A stretch of 64,000 nucleotides of DNA from positions 1 through 64,000 of the forward strand of contig JBFWUW010000014.1 in NCBI GenBank assembly GCA_050247075.1, in the 5' to 3' direction. Shown piece after piece: positions 41,966-50,772 of this stretch (its first letter is position 1; each line of letters starts with the position of its first letter). Under the pieces are notes generated by a model, which had not been told where the DNA came from, ran no database searches, and saw nothing but the letters and a program-made list of their open reading frames with translations. The DNA comes from JBFWUW01 sp050247075. Its GTDB lineage: Bacteria; Planctomycetota; Planctomycetia; Pirellulales; JBFWUW01. The position numbers were made by a program, and so were the translations under genes.

Positions 41966-44158
41966 ATGCCACCGTTTGCCTGCTGTTTGAGAATCTGCCT
42001 GGCCGGCCTGATGGCGGGCGCATGGGGGCTGGGGAGCCTGTCTTCGGCCCTGGCGGGCGATTCTACGCCCCGGCAGTTGGCGGCTAGCGTGACCATTTAT
42101 CGCGACGCGCACGGCGTGCCGCATATCGACGGCCCCACCGATGCCAGCGTGGTGTTTGGCTTTGCTTACGCCCAGGCCGAAGACTATTTCTGGCAGATCG
42201 AAGACACCTATATCTTGTGTCTGGGCCGCTATGCGGAAGTTTACGGTCCCCAAGGGCTCAATTCCGATCTGCTCAACCGGGCGTTTGAAATCACCAGCCG
42301 GGCGCGGGCCGACTACGAATTGCTGGAGCCCGAGCTGCGTGAGATTGTCGATGCCTACGTGGCCGGATTGAACTTCTACCTGCAACGCCACCCACGCACG
42401 CGCCCCCGGCTGATTAAACGCTTTGAACCGTGGTATTTGCTGGCCTTCGGGCGGCACTTGTTGCTGGAGATGAGCTACCGCTACACACGGCTGACCAATA
42501 GCCTGGTGCCGCTGCGCAATCCGGCGGTTTGGAATGCCGCCGGATCGAATGCTTGGGCCGTGTCGGGCCGGCGGACGGCTTCGGGCCACGCCATGTTGCT
42601 GGCCAACCCTCACCAACCCCAGTTTGGCTATGGCCAGTTCTACGAGGGGCATTTGCGGAGCGGCGAGGGGTGGAACTTTAGCGGGGCGACGTTCTTCGGC
42701 AGCCCCTTGCCCAGTTTGGGCCACAACGAACACCTGGGTTGGGCCTACACCACCAACGAACCAGACATTGCCGACGTCTGGCGCGAGACCTTTGACGACC
42801 CCCACCAACCGCTGGCCTATCGCTACGACGGCGGCTATCGCCAGGCGACCGAGTGGAAAGAGAATCTCAAGGTGCTCTACGGAGAGACGCTCAAGGAACG
42901 GACGGTCACCTTTCGCAAGACGCACCACGGCCCGATCGTGCAGCGCGAGGACGACCAGCACTTCTTATCGGCCCGCATCGGCAAGCTGGAAGAAGCCGTC
43001 ATGCTGCGGCAGTTGCGGCGGATGGTCCGCGCGCGCAATCTCGATGAGTTTCAGCAGGCGTTGGCGCTGCGTAATTTTCCCCTGATGAACATCATCTACG
43101 CCGACGACCAGGACAATATCTTGCTGCATTACAACGGCGCGGTGCCGCGCCGCGACCCTGGCTTTGACTGGACCAAACCGGTTGATGGTTCCGACCGCCG
43201 CACCGAGTGGCAAGGCTACCACGACCTCAACGAACTTCCCCATGTGCTCAATCCGGCGTCGGGTTTCGTCCAAAACTGCAACTCGTCGCCCTTCACCACC
43301 ACGGACGAAGGCAACCCGGCGCGTCACGATTTTCCGACGTATCTGGGGGACGATCTCGATCTCGACCGGCGGCGGGCCAAACGGTCGCGGCAGATTCTGC
43401 GCGACATGCACGATATTTCATTCGAAGACTTTCAGGCGGCGGCTTTTGATACCAAGGTCTATTGGGCCACCACCGATCTCCCTTTGCTGAAGCAAGATCT
43501 GGCGGCGCTGCACTACACGCATCCCGAACTGGCCCAGGCCGCTGAGCCCTTCTTTAAGTTGCTGGACCAATGGGATTGCGTCGGCGGGATCGACTCCCCA
43601 GCCACCTCGCTGTGCGAAGCCTGGTATCAGGAACTGCATGGCCGCGGCTACCCCGGTGAGACCTTGTTGCCCAGGTACATGGACAACCCGGCGGAAAAGT
43701 TCCGCGGGCTGCTGCGTGCCGCCGCCGCCCTGCAAACGGCCTACGGCGATTGGCGCATCCCTTACGGCCAAACGCACCGCTTGCAGCGGCATGCCAACGT
43801 GGCCGATCTGTTTTCGATTCCCTTTGATGACGAACAACGCAGTCTGCCGTGCGCGGGCATGCCAGGTTCGCTGGGGGTCATCTTCACGCAATATTACGCG
43901 CCGCGGATCGCCTTTCCGTTCTCGGTGCCGGCGCGGCTGAACTATGGCGTGGTAGGGGCCACGTACATGGGGGCCTACGAATTTGGGCCGAAAGCCAACG
44001 GCGCGACGTTGGTGCAGTTTGGCGCGAGCGGCAATCCACGTTCACCCTACTATTTTGACCAGGCCAGGCTGCTCTCGGAGCGGACCTTCAAGCCGGAAAT
44101 CTTCGATTGGGCCGAAGTGCAGCGCACCGCCTTGCGGAAGTACCATCCAGGGGATTGA
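41966..44158 (+). CDS. Penicillin acylase family (Ntn-hydrolase) protein
   Basis: 730 residues with a signal peptide (residues 1-30). Family layout: an alpha-chain region (VTIYRDAHGVPHIDGPTDAS, then GFAYAQAEDYFWQIED), then the autoproteolytic site AAGSNAWAVSG, with Ser194 as nucleophile and N-terminus of the beta chain after self-cleavage. ANPHQPQF, the HNEHLGWAYTTNEPDIADV block and FVQNCNSSPF (oxyanion Asn region) are conserved. It would hydrolyse amide bonds of acylated compounds such as N-acyl-homoserine lactones or beta-lactams in the periplasm. Substrate unknown. It is in line with the WD40 gene upstream. Confidence 0.93.
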   Translation: MPPFACCLRICLAGLMAGAWGLGSLSSALAGDSTPRQLAASVTIYRDAHGVPHIDGPTDASVVFGFAYAQAEDYFWQIEDTYILCLGRYAEVYGPQGLNSDLLNRAFEITSRARADYELLEPELREIVDAYVAGLNFYLQRHPRTRPRLIKRFEPWYLLAFGRHLLLEMSYRYTRLTNSLVPLRNPAVWNAAGSNAWAVSGRRTASGHAMLLANPHQPQFGYGQFYEGHLRSGEGWNFSGATFFGSPLPSLGHNEHLGWAYTTNEPDIADVWRETFDDPHQPLAYRYDGGYRQATEWKENLKVLYGETLKERTVTFRKTHHGPIVQREDDQHFLSARIGKLEEAVMLRQLRRMVRARNLDEFQQALALRNFPLMNIIYADDQDNILLHYNGAVPRRDPGFDWTKPVDGSDRRTEWQGYHDLNELPHVLNPASGFVQNCNSSPFTTTDEGNPARHDFPTYLGDDLDLDRRRAKRSRQILRDMHDISFEDFQAAAFDTKVYWATTDLPLLKQDLAALHYTHPELAQAAEPFFKLLDQWDCVGGIDSPATSLCEAWYQELHGRGYPGETLLPRYMDNPAEKFRGLLRAAAALQTAYGDWRIPYGQTHRLQRHANVADLFSIPFDDEQRSLPCAGMPGSLGVIFTQYYAPRIAFPFSVPARLNYGVVGATYMGAYEFGPKANGATLVQFGASGNPRSPYYFDQARLLSERTFKPEIFDWAEVQRTALRKYHPGD

Positions 44159-44243
44159 TCTGCCCGCGGTGGACGTTTTCCACTATTCTGACGGCCAGAC
44201 GCGGGGGGTGAACCCGCGGCCAACCCTCCTCATCCGCGCTAGG

Positions 44244-44918
44244 ATGCCGATGCCCAATTCCACCGACTCTACGGCGATGCCCCAAACCGCCCCCCAGGCC
44301 GAGCCGGCCCAGCCGGAAAAGCGGCCCAATGTGTTGCGGCGGCTGTACCATTGGGTGCTGCATTGGGCTGAGACGCCGTACGGCACGCCCGCCTTATGCC
44401 TGATCTCGTTCGCCGAAAGTTCGTTTTTTCCGATTCCGCCCGACGTGCTGCAAATTGCCCTGAGCGTCTCCAAACCGCGGCGCTCGTTTTACTACGCCGG
44501 CGTCAGCGCCGTGGCCAGTGTGCTGGGGGGAATCGTGGGGTGGGGCATCGGCTATTTGGCCTGGTCGATGGTCGGTGATTTTTTCACGCACTACGTGCCG
44601 GGCTTTACGGCACACAATATCGAAAAAGTCCGGTCGCTATATCACGCCAACGCCTTTTGGGCCATTTTCGCGGCGGCGTTTACCCCTATCCCCTTCAAGG
44701 TGTTCACCATCACGGCGGGTGTGTTAAAGGTCCCCTTGACAGTGCTGATCGTGGCCTCGTTGTTGGGGCGGTCGAGTCGGTTTTTTCTGGTGGCGGCGGC
44801 GATCTTTTTCTTCGGTCCCAAAGTCAAACATCTGCTGGAAAAATACTTTGAACTCATCACGCTAGCTCTGTTCGCCCTCATCGTGATTGGATTCGTGGTG
44901 ATTAAGTACTGTTTGTAG
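44244..44918 (+). CDS. YqaA/DedA-like membrane protein
   Basis: 224 residues. Signature re-entrant block LISFAESSFFPIPPDVLQIA and a second AFTPIPFKVFTITAGVLKVP are typical of the YqaA branch of the VTT/SNARE-associated (DedA) family, with four or five membrane helices. Relatives are lipid scramblase or flippase candidates. ATG 44244 or 44250 can start it. Its last codons read TTG-TAG where GTAG is the beginning of a family A repeat, so the stop codon comes from the repeat. Confidence 0.88.
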   Translation: MPMPNSTDSTAMPQTAPQAEPAQPEKRPNVLRRLYHWVLHWAETPYGTPALCLISFAESSFFPIPPDVLQIALSVSKPRRSFYYAGVSAVASVLGGIVGWGIGYLAWSMVGDFFTHYVPGFTAHNIEKVRSLYHANAFWAIFAAAFTPIPFKVFTITAGVLKVPLTVLIVASLLGRSSRFFLVAAAIFFFGPKVKHLLEKYFELITLALFALIVIGFVVIKYCL

Positions 44919-44983
44919 GAGGCGATTCCATCGCCGATGGCAACGTATAACACGCATCAATCGGCGATGGAATCGCCTCCTAC
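44915..44983. repeat. Family A inverted pair (REPIN-like); supplies the yqaA-like stop codon
   Basis: 69 bp, GTAGGAGGCGATTCCATCGC at the left and GCGATGGAATCGCCTCCTAC at the right. TAG 44916-44918 is the stop of the upstream gene. The gap to 45358 also holds a type 3 copy and a family E element. Confidence 0.9.
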
Positions 44984-45008
44984 AGACACTGGCCACTTGA
45001 TCTGACTG

Positions 45009-45028
45009 TAAGAGCCGTCTCCGACGGC
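45009..45028 (+). repeat. Family A palindrome, type 3
   Basis: GTAAGAGCCGTCTCCGACGG then C: arms GCCGTC (45014-45019) and GACGGC (45023-45028), loop TCC. Second copy of the type seen at 34428. Confidence 0.7.
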
Positions 45029-45139
45029 GGTAATCCGCTTTCCATGCAGAACAATTCAACCGCGAACATTCCACGTCCTCGCGGCGGGTTTCGCATCGCG
45101 ACCGTGCCCAATCGAGTTGCACGTCCGCTGCCAGAGGAA

Positions 45140-45274
45140 GAACCACGAATCGAACGAATCGAACGAATGAATTTCCCGCACGGAAAACTTGATCGTGAAA
45201 AAAGGGGCGGGCGGCGACTTGAGAAAGTCGTTTCGGAGAATTCATATTCGTAGAATTCGTTAGATTCGTGGTTC
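45140..45274. repeat. Family E repeat, copy 1
   Basis: 135 bp bounded by GAACCACGAATCGAACGAAT and the inverted GTTAGATTCGTGGTTC. The interior includes CCCGCACGGAAAA. A second copy of 134 bp is at 57231-57364, in inverted relation. No coding potential. Confidence 0.8.
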
Positions 45275-45358
45275 TCACAAGGCCTGGCAAATTGATGTTG
45301 TGCATGCAACGCACGGGAATGCATGACCTTCAAATGTTCGGCAACAATAGGGTGTCAC

Positions 45359-46927
45359 ATGACCTGGCCGCCGTTGATTGCCGGCATGCTCGATCCGGCC
45401 GTTTATCCCCATGCGGCGGGGCCGGTGGAAATCATCGAGACCCACATTTCTTGGCTGCTGCTGACGGGACCCTACGCCTACAAGATTAAGAAGCCGGTCG
45501 ATTTGGGTTTCCTCGATTTTTCGACCTTGGCCCGCCGTGAGCATTTTTGCCGGGAAGAACTCCGCCTCAATCGCCGCTATGCGCCGCGGTTGTACGAAGC
45601 GGTCGTACCGATCGGCGGCACGCCCGACCGGCCGCGTCTGGAGCAGCCGGGCCAACCGATTGAGTATGCCGTGCGTATGGTCCAATTTCCGTCCGATTGC
45701 CGCCTCGACCACGTCTTGCAGTCGGGCCGCCTGACTTCAGAGCATATCGACGGTCTGGCCGCCGAACTGGCACGTCAGCACGCTGTCGCCGCGGTTTCTT
45801 CCGCGGACAATGCGTTTGGCGAACCAGCCGCCGTGTGGCAAGTGGTGGCAAACAATCTGGAGCAAATGCAACGCCGCGCGAACGATTCCCAAGACCAGCA
45901 GCGGCTGCAACAATTGGCCTTGTGGAGCCAGCGGGAGTTTGAACGCCGCAAGGCCGATTTTGCCTTGCGGAAGCAGCAGGGCTCTATTCGCGAGTGCCAC
46001 GGCGACTTGCATCTGGCCAACATGGTGCTGTTGGAGAACCGCGTCACTCTTTTCGATTGTCTGGAATTCAACGACAACCTGCGCTGGATCGACACGCAGA
46101 GCGACCTGGCATTTGCCGTCATGGACTTGCGGCGGCGCGGCCGGCCCGAACTGGCTGCCCGCCTGCTCAACGGCTATCTGGAAGTGACCGGCGACTACCG
46201 CGGACTGGCGGTGCTGCCCTTCTATTTGGTTTATCGGGCCTTGGTGCGGGCGACCGTGGCCGCCATTCGCGCATGCCAGCCCGATGTCGGCGAATCGGCC
46301 CGCGGCGAGGCCTGGAGCGAGTTCCGCGATTATCTCTCTTTGGCCGAAAGCTATGCGAACCCGCCGCCATCCTGGCTGCTATTGACGCACGGCCCGTCGG
46401 GGTCGGGCAAGACGTATTACACGCAGCGGTTGGTGCAGGCGCTAGGTGCCATTCGCGTCCGTTCCGACGTGGAACGCAAACGCCTGGCGGGGTTGCAGGC
46501 GTCAGCCCGCACTCCACCCAGCGACGTCGAGCAAATGTACGGCCCTGCCACCAACCAGGCCACGTATGGCAGACTGCTAGAAGCGGCCAGGCAGATCGTC
46601 TCAGCCGGTTTCCCCGCGATTATCGACGCGGCCTGCTTGCGCCAAGCCGACCGCGCGGCTTGTTTTGCGCTGGCCGCCGACCTGAAAGTGCCTGTCTGTA
46701 TTCTCGATCTGCGCGCCGACCACGATACCCTCCGCCGGCGGCTGCAATCGCGTCAAGAAGCCGGCCAAGATGCCTCGGAAGCCACGCTGGCCGTGCTGGA
46801 AGCGCAACTTGCCAACGACGAGCCCATCACGGCGGCGGAACTCCCCAGAACCATCACGTTGGATGCGGCGAATTCCACGGACGATTCCGCCTGGATCGGC
46901 CGCGTGCGCCGCATGTGCGAACGGTAG
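45359..46927 (+). CDS. Fused aminoglycoside phosphotransferase-like and P-loop kinase protein
   Basis: 522 residues with two domains. Residues about 1-330: a phosphotransferase-like fold with ECHGDLHLANM (H214, D216) and a metal-binding LFDCLEFNDNLRWIDTQSD block. Residues about 335-522: a P-loop kinase, GPSGSGKT at 345-352, with Walker-type IDAACLRQADR and an arginine-rich lid (HDTLRRRLQSRQE). This two-domain arrangement is widespread and linked to phosphorylation of small molecules, but its substrate is not known to me. ATG 45359 is preferred over the 12-residue extension. The TAG stop is part of a family B repeat. Confidence 0.88.
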   Translation: MTWPPLIAGMLDPAVYPHAAGPVEIIETHISWLLLTGPYAYKIKKPVDLGFLDFSTLARREHFCREELRLNRRYAPRLYEAVVPIGGTPDRPRLEQPGQPIEYAVRMVQFPSDCRLDHVLQSGRLTSEHIDGLAAELARQHAVAAVSSADNAFGEPAAVWQVVANNLEQMQRRANDSQDQQRLQQLALWSQREFERRKADFALRKQQGSIRECHGDLHLANMVLLENRVTLFDCLEFNDNLRWIDTQSDLAFAVMDLRRRGRPELAARLLNGYLEVTGDYRGLAVLPFYLVYRALVRATVAAIRACQPDVGESARGEAWSEFRDYLSLAESYANPPPSWLLLTHGPSGSGKTYYTQRLVQALGAIRVRSDVERKRLAGLQASARTPPSDVEQMYGPATNQATYGRLLEAARQIVSAGFPAIIDAACLRQADRAACFALAADLKVPVCILDLRADHDTLRRRLQSRQEAGQDASEATLAVLEAQLANDEPITAAELPRTITLDAANSTDDSAWIGRVRRMCER

Positions 46928-47077
46928 GGTGGGACAAGCGGCATTGTGCTCAACCACTGGAAACAACTTCACCCGCGATGTCCCACCATGAGTCGCGGTG
47001 GCTGCCGCATTTGGTGGGACATCGCGGACAAACCGTATCTGAATGGTAGAGCCGTTTGTCCGCTTGTCCCACCGTAC
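46924..47077. repeat. Family B repeat, copy 3 (supplies the stop codon of the kinase fusion gene)
   Basis: About 154 bp, starting GTAGGGTGGGACAAGCGG and ending GTCCCACCGTAC. Inner pair CGCGATGTCCCACCA and TGGTGGGACATCGCG. TAG 46925-46927 is the stop codon. The 200 bases to 47282 show nothing else. Confidence 0.9.
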
Positions 47078-47282
47078 TGGACTTCTGGCGTCCGCGCCAG
47101 CCACAACCACCTTACCAATTCCGCTGGCCGCGGAATGGATCATCCTGCATGTGCAGGGATTCCAACGCCGACCGAAAGGTGCCCCGATCAGTTGGGACCA
47201 GCCTCTTCGTGCAACATTCACCGATCTTCCATCGTGCAAAATCGCTACGAACGATGCGCGATGCGGCGCTGCACACCGCATA

Positions 47283-48689
47283 TCACTCCGCGGCGTCTCT
47301 TACCCGGTCGGCCAGGGCTTGCAGAACGATGGGGGCGGCTTCGGGACCTACGCTGTTGATTTCGCCGTATTGCGATTTGGCGCGGCCGTAGGCGAAGGGT
47401 GGCACTTGATCCCACTGGCGCTTGGGAATGATGTAGCCGATCTCGTCGTTGGCCAGGCCGAACAACATCGTCTTGGGGCCGGGCAGCGATTGCATGACGG
47501 GTGTCTCCAGCGGCGCATCGGGAAAGTCGGCCCCGGGATCGGCCGGTTCTTGGAACTTGCCATACACCAGCTCGGGGTAAATCTCGCCGGGGATGCAGGC
47601 CGCATGCAGTTCCCCCAGCCGCAGATAGGCCACCTCCGTCTCGACCGCCGCAGTGGCACCCGCGGGGAGCGAGCCTTCCACCGCCTCGCCCAACTCCTCG
47701 GCCTGGCCGGTCCAAACGCGGGCCTCTCGCTGTAGCACGCCCAGCGACCGGCCGGCCTGATAAATGGGGTTGGCCAGCGGCACGGCGACCGGTTTGGCGA
47801 AGACCGCAAACGGCGTCAACCGCAGCGGTTGGGCGCTGGCCAAGGCCTTGTTCGCCAGGCCGGCGATCATTTCGCCATACACGCGGGCGTACTCAAAGTT
47901 GCCCTCGTCCAGCAGATTGCCGGCGGCATCCTTGACCACGCCGTCGGGCGAACCCATCAGGCCGCCCACCGTGCCCGTGAAATAGGCCACCGGGCAAGAA
48001 TGCTCTTTTTTCATCGCTTCGACCGTGGCCCAAGGAAAGTCGGCCGTGATGAGTTTGTTCTTGGAACCGAGCGATTCGGGATGGCAGTTCCATTGCACGA
48101 GAATGCCCAGTGGCCGCCCGCCGCCAACGGGCGAGAACTTGAGCACGCGCAACACGCCGTCGTACACCTTGGGCAGGCGGCTGTCTCCCAGCAGTGTTTC
48201 GTCTTCCGCCGTGCCGTACTCGGCGGTGGCCGGTTGGCAGCGGGCCGCGGTTTCCGTCACCAGTTGCGCCACGTCGTCCACCACACGACGCAAATACTTG
48301 CGATCGACGCCGCTGGCCAAGGGGGATGGTCCCCACAGGCCGATCACATCCGGCCCTTCATGGTTGTGCGTGCTGGAGACCATGACATAGGCAAAGCCTT
48401 CCAGCTTGGCGCGAATGGCTCTCACCTCCGGCAATTGCAAGCCGACCAGATCGACCGACACCAGCGCGATTTTTTGCCCGCCATGTTGCAGCACCACTGC
48501 GCGGGCGCGCAATGGATCGTGGACTCCCTCGGCCCGGCGGTTCGTGCCATACCCGGCGATCCACACCGCATGGCGGCCCGCCACGTCGGGTGTGATGTCG
48601 CATTCGCCAAAGGCCACTTGCAGCGGTTCCTCGGCAGCGGCGGAAACGGAGAGGCCACTGAGCAAGGCCGCCAGCAGGAGAGTTCGCAT
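47283..48689 (-). CDS. Neutral/alkaline ceramidase N-terminal domain-like secreted protein
   Basis: 468 residues from ATG 48687-48689 (a GTG nine bases upstream is also possible). Signal peptide MRTLLLAALLSGLSVSAAA. The block FGECDITPDVAGRHAVWIAG, the VSVDLVGLQLPEV segment and SSTHNHEGPDVIG (HNHxGPD, zinc-binding) match the ceramidase N-terminal domain, and ILVQWNCHPESLGSKN carries another ligand His. Only the N-terminal catalytic-type domain is present; the C-terminal immunoglobulin-like domain of true ceramidases is missing. Planctomycetes have many such proteins; ceramide need not be the substrate. Confidence 0.88.
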   Translation of the reverse strand: MRTLLLAALLSGLSVSAAAEEPLQVAFGECDITPDVAGRHAVWIAGYGTNRRAEGVHDPLRARAVVLQHGGQKIALVSVDLVGLQLPEVRAIRAKLEGFAYVMVSSTHNHEGPDVIGLWGPSPLASGVDRKYLRRVVDDVAQLVTETAARCQPATAEYGTAEDETLLGDSRLPKVYDGVLRVLKFSPVGGGRPLGILVQWNCHPESLGSKNKLITADFPWATVEAMKKEHSCPVAYFTGTVGGLMGSPDGVVKDAAGNLLDEGNFEYARVYGEMIAGLANKALASAQPLRLTPFAVFAKPVAVPLANPIYQAGRSLGVLQREARVWTGQAEELGEAVEGSLPAGATAAVETEVAYLRLGELHAACIPGEIYPELVYGKFQEPADPGADFPDAPLETPVMQSLPGPKTMLFGLANDEIGYIIPKRQWDQVPPFAYGRAKSQYGEINSVGPEAAPIVLQALADRVRDAAE

Positions 48690-48778
48690 GTTTTTCACGG
48701 GTGATGGATGCAGAGGATCAAAAAATGGATGCGAAGGAAGGGCACAGCAAGTATAACACCGGCCCCAGAGGCCAGTTT

Positions 48779-48892
48779 GTAGGAGGCGTTTCCAACGCCG
48801 ATCCTCCCACGTCCGGTACTCCGAGAGAGGGAGATGAAAAAATCGGCGTTGGAAACGCCTCCTACAGTTTGGCGTTGAAAACGCCTCCTGCA
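48779..48892. repeat. Family A cluster, type 2
   Basis: Inverted pair GTAGGAGGCGTTTCCAACGC (48779) and GCGTTGGAAACGCCTCCTAC (ending 48865), followed by another half copy to 48892. Arms are GGCGTT and AACGCC with loop TCC. Between the two halves is a degenerate CCGGTACTCCGAGAGAGGG palindrome. It lies upstream of the MR/MLE gene. Confidence 0.88.
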
Positions 48893-48930
48893 GCCCAATT
48901 CGCCCGAAAGTTCAACCGCCCAACGACGCC

Positions 48931-50124
48931 ATGAAAATCGACCACATTGAAACGCTGCACCTTCGATACCCTTACCCCGCCGAGAAATGTTTCAAGTATG
49001 CCGGCGGAACTTGCACCGGCAGGCTGACTTCGCTGGTGCTGGTGCATACCGATGGCGGCAAGACGGGCGTTGGCGCGGCTTATTCGCACCCAGGGCTGGT
49101 GGAACTGGTGGTCAAGCACCAGCTAGAGCCGCTGCTGAAAGGGCGCGACCCGCGGGAAGTTGAGACGCTGTGGGATTTTATGTACCGCCTGACACGCTGG
49201 TATGGCCGCAAGGGGGCGGCCCTGACGGCGCTGGGAGGAATCGACACGGCGCTGTGGGACTTGCGCGGGCAGGCCGCCGGTCAGCCGGTCTGGAAGCTGC
49301 TCGGCGGCACGCGCCCGGCTTGTCCCGCTTATGCCAGCGCCCTGCTGTGGAACACGCTGCCGGCGCTGGCTGCCGAAGCCCGCGGGCATATCGACCGCGG
49401 TTTTCGCCGCGTGAAGATGCGGCTGGCCCGCAGCGAGGAATACGATACGTCCGCGGTCGAGGCCGTTCGCCAGGCGATCGGGCCGGATCACGATTTAATG
49501 GCCGATGCCTCGATGCGCTACGACCTGCCGCTGGCCCGCCGGATTGGCAAGGTTTTGGCGGCCAACAAGGTCTTTTGGTACGAGGAGCCGTTCCAGCCAG
49601 AGGATTTTGAGAACTACTCGCTGCTACGCGGTACCGTGGGCGTTCCGTTGGCGGCCGGCGAGAACGAGTTCGGCCTGCAAGGGTTTCGCGAATTGATTCG
49701 CGAGCGGGCCGTGAATATCGTCCAACCCGACGCCTGCCGGGCGGGCGGCATTAGCGAGGTCGTCCGCGTGGGGCAAGCGGCGGCGGCGGCCGGGTTGCGG
49801 GTGGCCACGCACACCTGGAGCGACGCCCCCACGGTCATCGCCAACGCCCACGCCGTCAGCGCCATGCCCAACGGCGTGACGGTCGAGATCGACCAGACCG
49901 GCAACCCCTTCATCGACGAACTGCTGGCCGAACCGTTGCGGGTGATCGACGGGCAACTGCAACTCAGCCAGGCACCAGGACTGGGGATAGAACTTAACCG
50001 GACGGTCGTCGACCGCTACCGCCTGTCCGACTCGTTCAACATTCCGCCGGGCAATTACTCGGACATGCTCTTCGGCCCAGAGCATTACACGCCTGGCCCG
50101 GCGTATGAAACGCGAAAACCGTAG
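48931..50124 (+). CDS. Mandelate racemase/muconate lactonizing enzyme family protein
   Basis: 397 residues. Enolase-superfamily residues with standard spacing: K162 in RVKMRL, metal ligands D192 (MADAS), E218 (WYEEP), E244 (AGENE), then D267 (VQPDACRAGG) and H294 (ATHTWS). The K162/D267-H294 arrangement fits the mandelate racemase subgroup, whose members racemise or dehydrate sugar acids. It differs from the galactonate-type protein at 11168, which lacks the lysine. Substrate unknown. Its stop codon is the TAG of a family B repeat, and the convergent DUF1569 gene ends at the other side of the same repeat. Confidence 0.9.
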   Translation: MKIDHIETLHLRYPYPAEKCFKYAGGTCTGRLTSLVLVHTDGGKTGVGAAYSHPGLVELVVKHQLEPLLKGRDPREVETLWDFMYRLTRWYGRKGAALTALGGIDTALWDLRGQAAGQPVWKLLGGTRPACPAYASALLWNTLPALAAEARGHIDRGFRRVKMRLARSEEYDTSAVEAVRQAIGPDHDLMADASMRYDLPLARRIGKVLAANKVFWYEEPFQPEDFENYSLLRGTVGVPLAAGENEFGLQGFRELIRERAVNIVQPDACRAGGISEVVRVGQAAAAAGLRVATHTWSDAPTVIANAHAVSAMPNGVTVEIDQTGNPFIDELLAEPLRVIDGQLQLSQAPGLGIELNRTVVDRYRLSDSFNIPPGNYSDMLFGPEHYTPGPAYETRKP

Positions 50125-50273
50125 GGTGGGACAAGCGGCCATCGGCTCGTCCATGCGAATACGGTTCGTCCGCGATGTCCCACCAAATGCGGCCACCATC
50201 GCAGGGCATGGTGGGAAATCGCGGGTGCGCCGGTTTCAAGTGGCCGGTCCCCATGCCGCTTGTCCCACCCTAC
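50121..50273. repeat. Family B repeat, copy 4 (supplies stop codons to two convergent genes)
   Basis: 153 bp. The left GTAG gives TAG 50122-50124 to the plus-strand MR/MLE gene; the right CTAC gives, on the minus strand, TAG at 50270-50272 to the DUF1569 gene. Outer arms GTAGGGTGGGACAAGCGG are perfect. Inner pair CGCGATGTCCCACCA and TGGTGGGAAATCGCG (one change). Confidence 0.93.
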
Positions 50274-50746
50274 GAACTGCTCGGCACGATAAAACTCAAA
50301 TGGAGTTCGCAGTGGCGGCAGTGAAGGTTGATCCACTCGTCCAAGGTCAACGAACCAAAGACGGGGCTTAATTCGCGGTGGTTTTCCGTCCGCAGGCGGT
50401 GGATAGCCTGCCGCAGCGCCGCGAATCCGGCGGCAGTGTCGGTCTCGCACGGCATGAAGCTGGCCGCCCGCTTGGGCAGCTTGAAGCCCGGCGGCATGGG
50501 GCCAGCCAGCAACTTGCGTTTGAAGAGCGGCACCAGCAGCCGGATGATCCAGGGGGCCTTGAAGTCGGCACCGTCGATCGCGGCGTTCATCACCGCCGCC
50601 AAATGGCTAAGGTTTTGACCGACGGTCCAGTTGCCCAGCGAACGCAGGGGCTGGCCTTCCAACCGGTCTAGTTCGGCGACGATATCGTCCAACGTGTCAA
50701 AATGCAGTTGGCGGCGGCCGGCGACCTGTTTGGTGTTGATGCTCAC
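50270..50746 (-). CDS. DUF1569 (DinB-like) protein
   Basis: 158 residues from GTG 50744-50746, a length normal for this family; the longer frame upstream lies in the preceding gene's region. Motifs: LHFDTLDDIVAELDRL, GNWTVGQNLSHLAAVMN and LTLDEWINLHCRHCELHLSF. The histidines in the last two match the metal site of DinB-like four-helix bundles. Function is unknown for the family. It follows the M50 protease gene by 26 bases on the minus strand. Stop codon from a family B repeat. Confidence 0.85.
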   Translation of the reverse strand: MSINTKQVAGRRQLHFDTLDDIVAELDRLEGQPLRSLGNWTVGQNLSHLAAVMNAAIDGADFKAPWIIRLLVPLFKRKLLAGPMPPGFKLPKRAASFMPCETDTAAGFAALRQAIHRLRTENHRELSPVFGSLTLDEWINLHCRHCELHLSFIVPSSS

Positions 50747-50772
50747 GAATGGCCTAACCGTGACTGGCCCAT

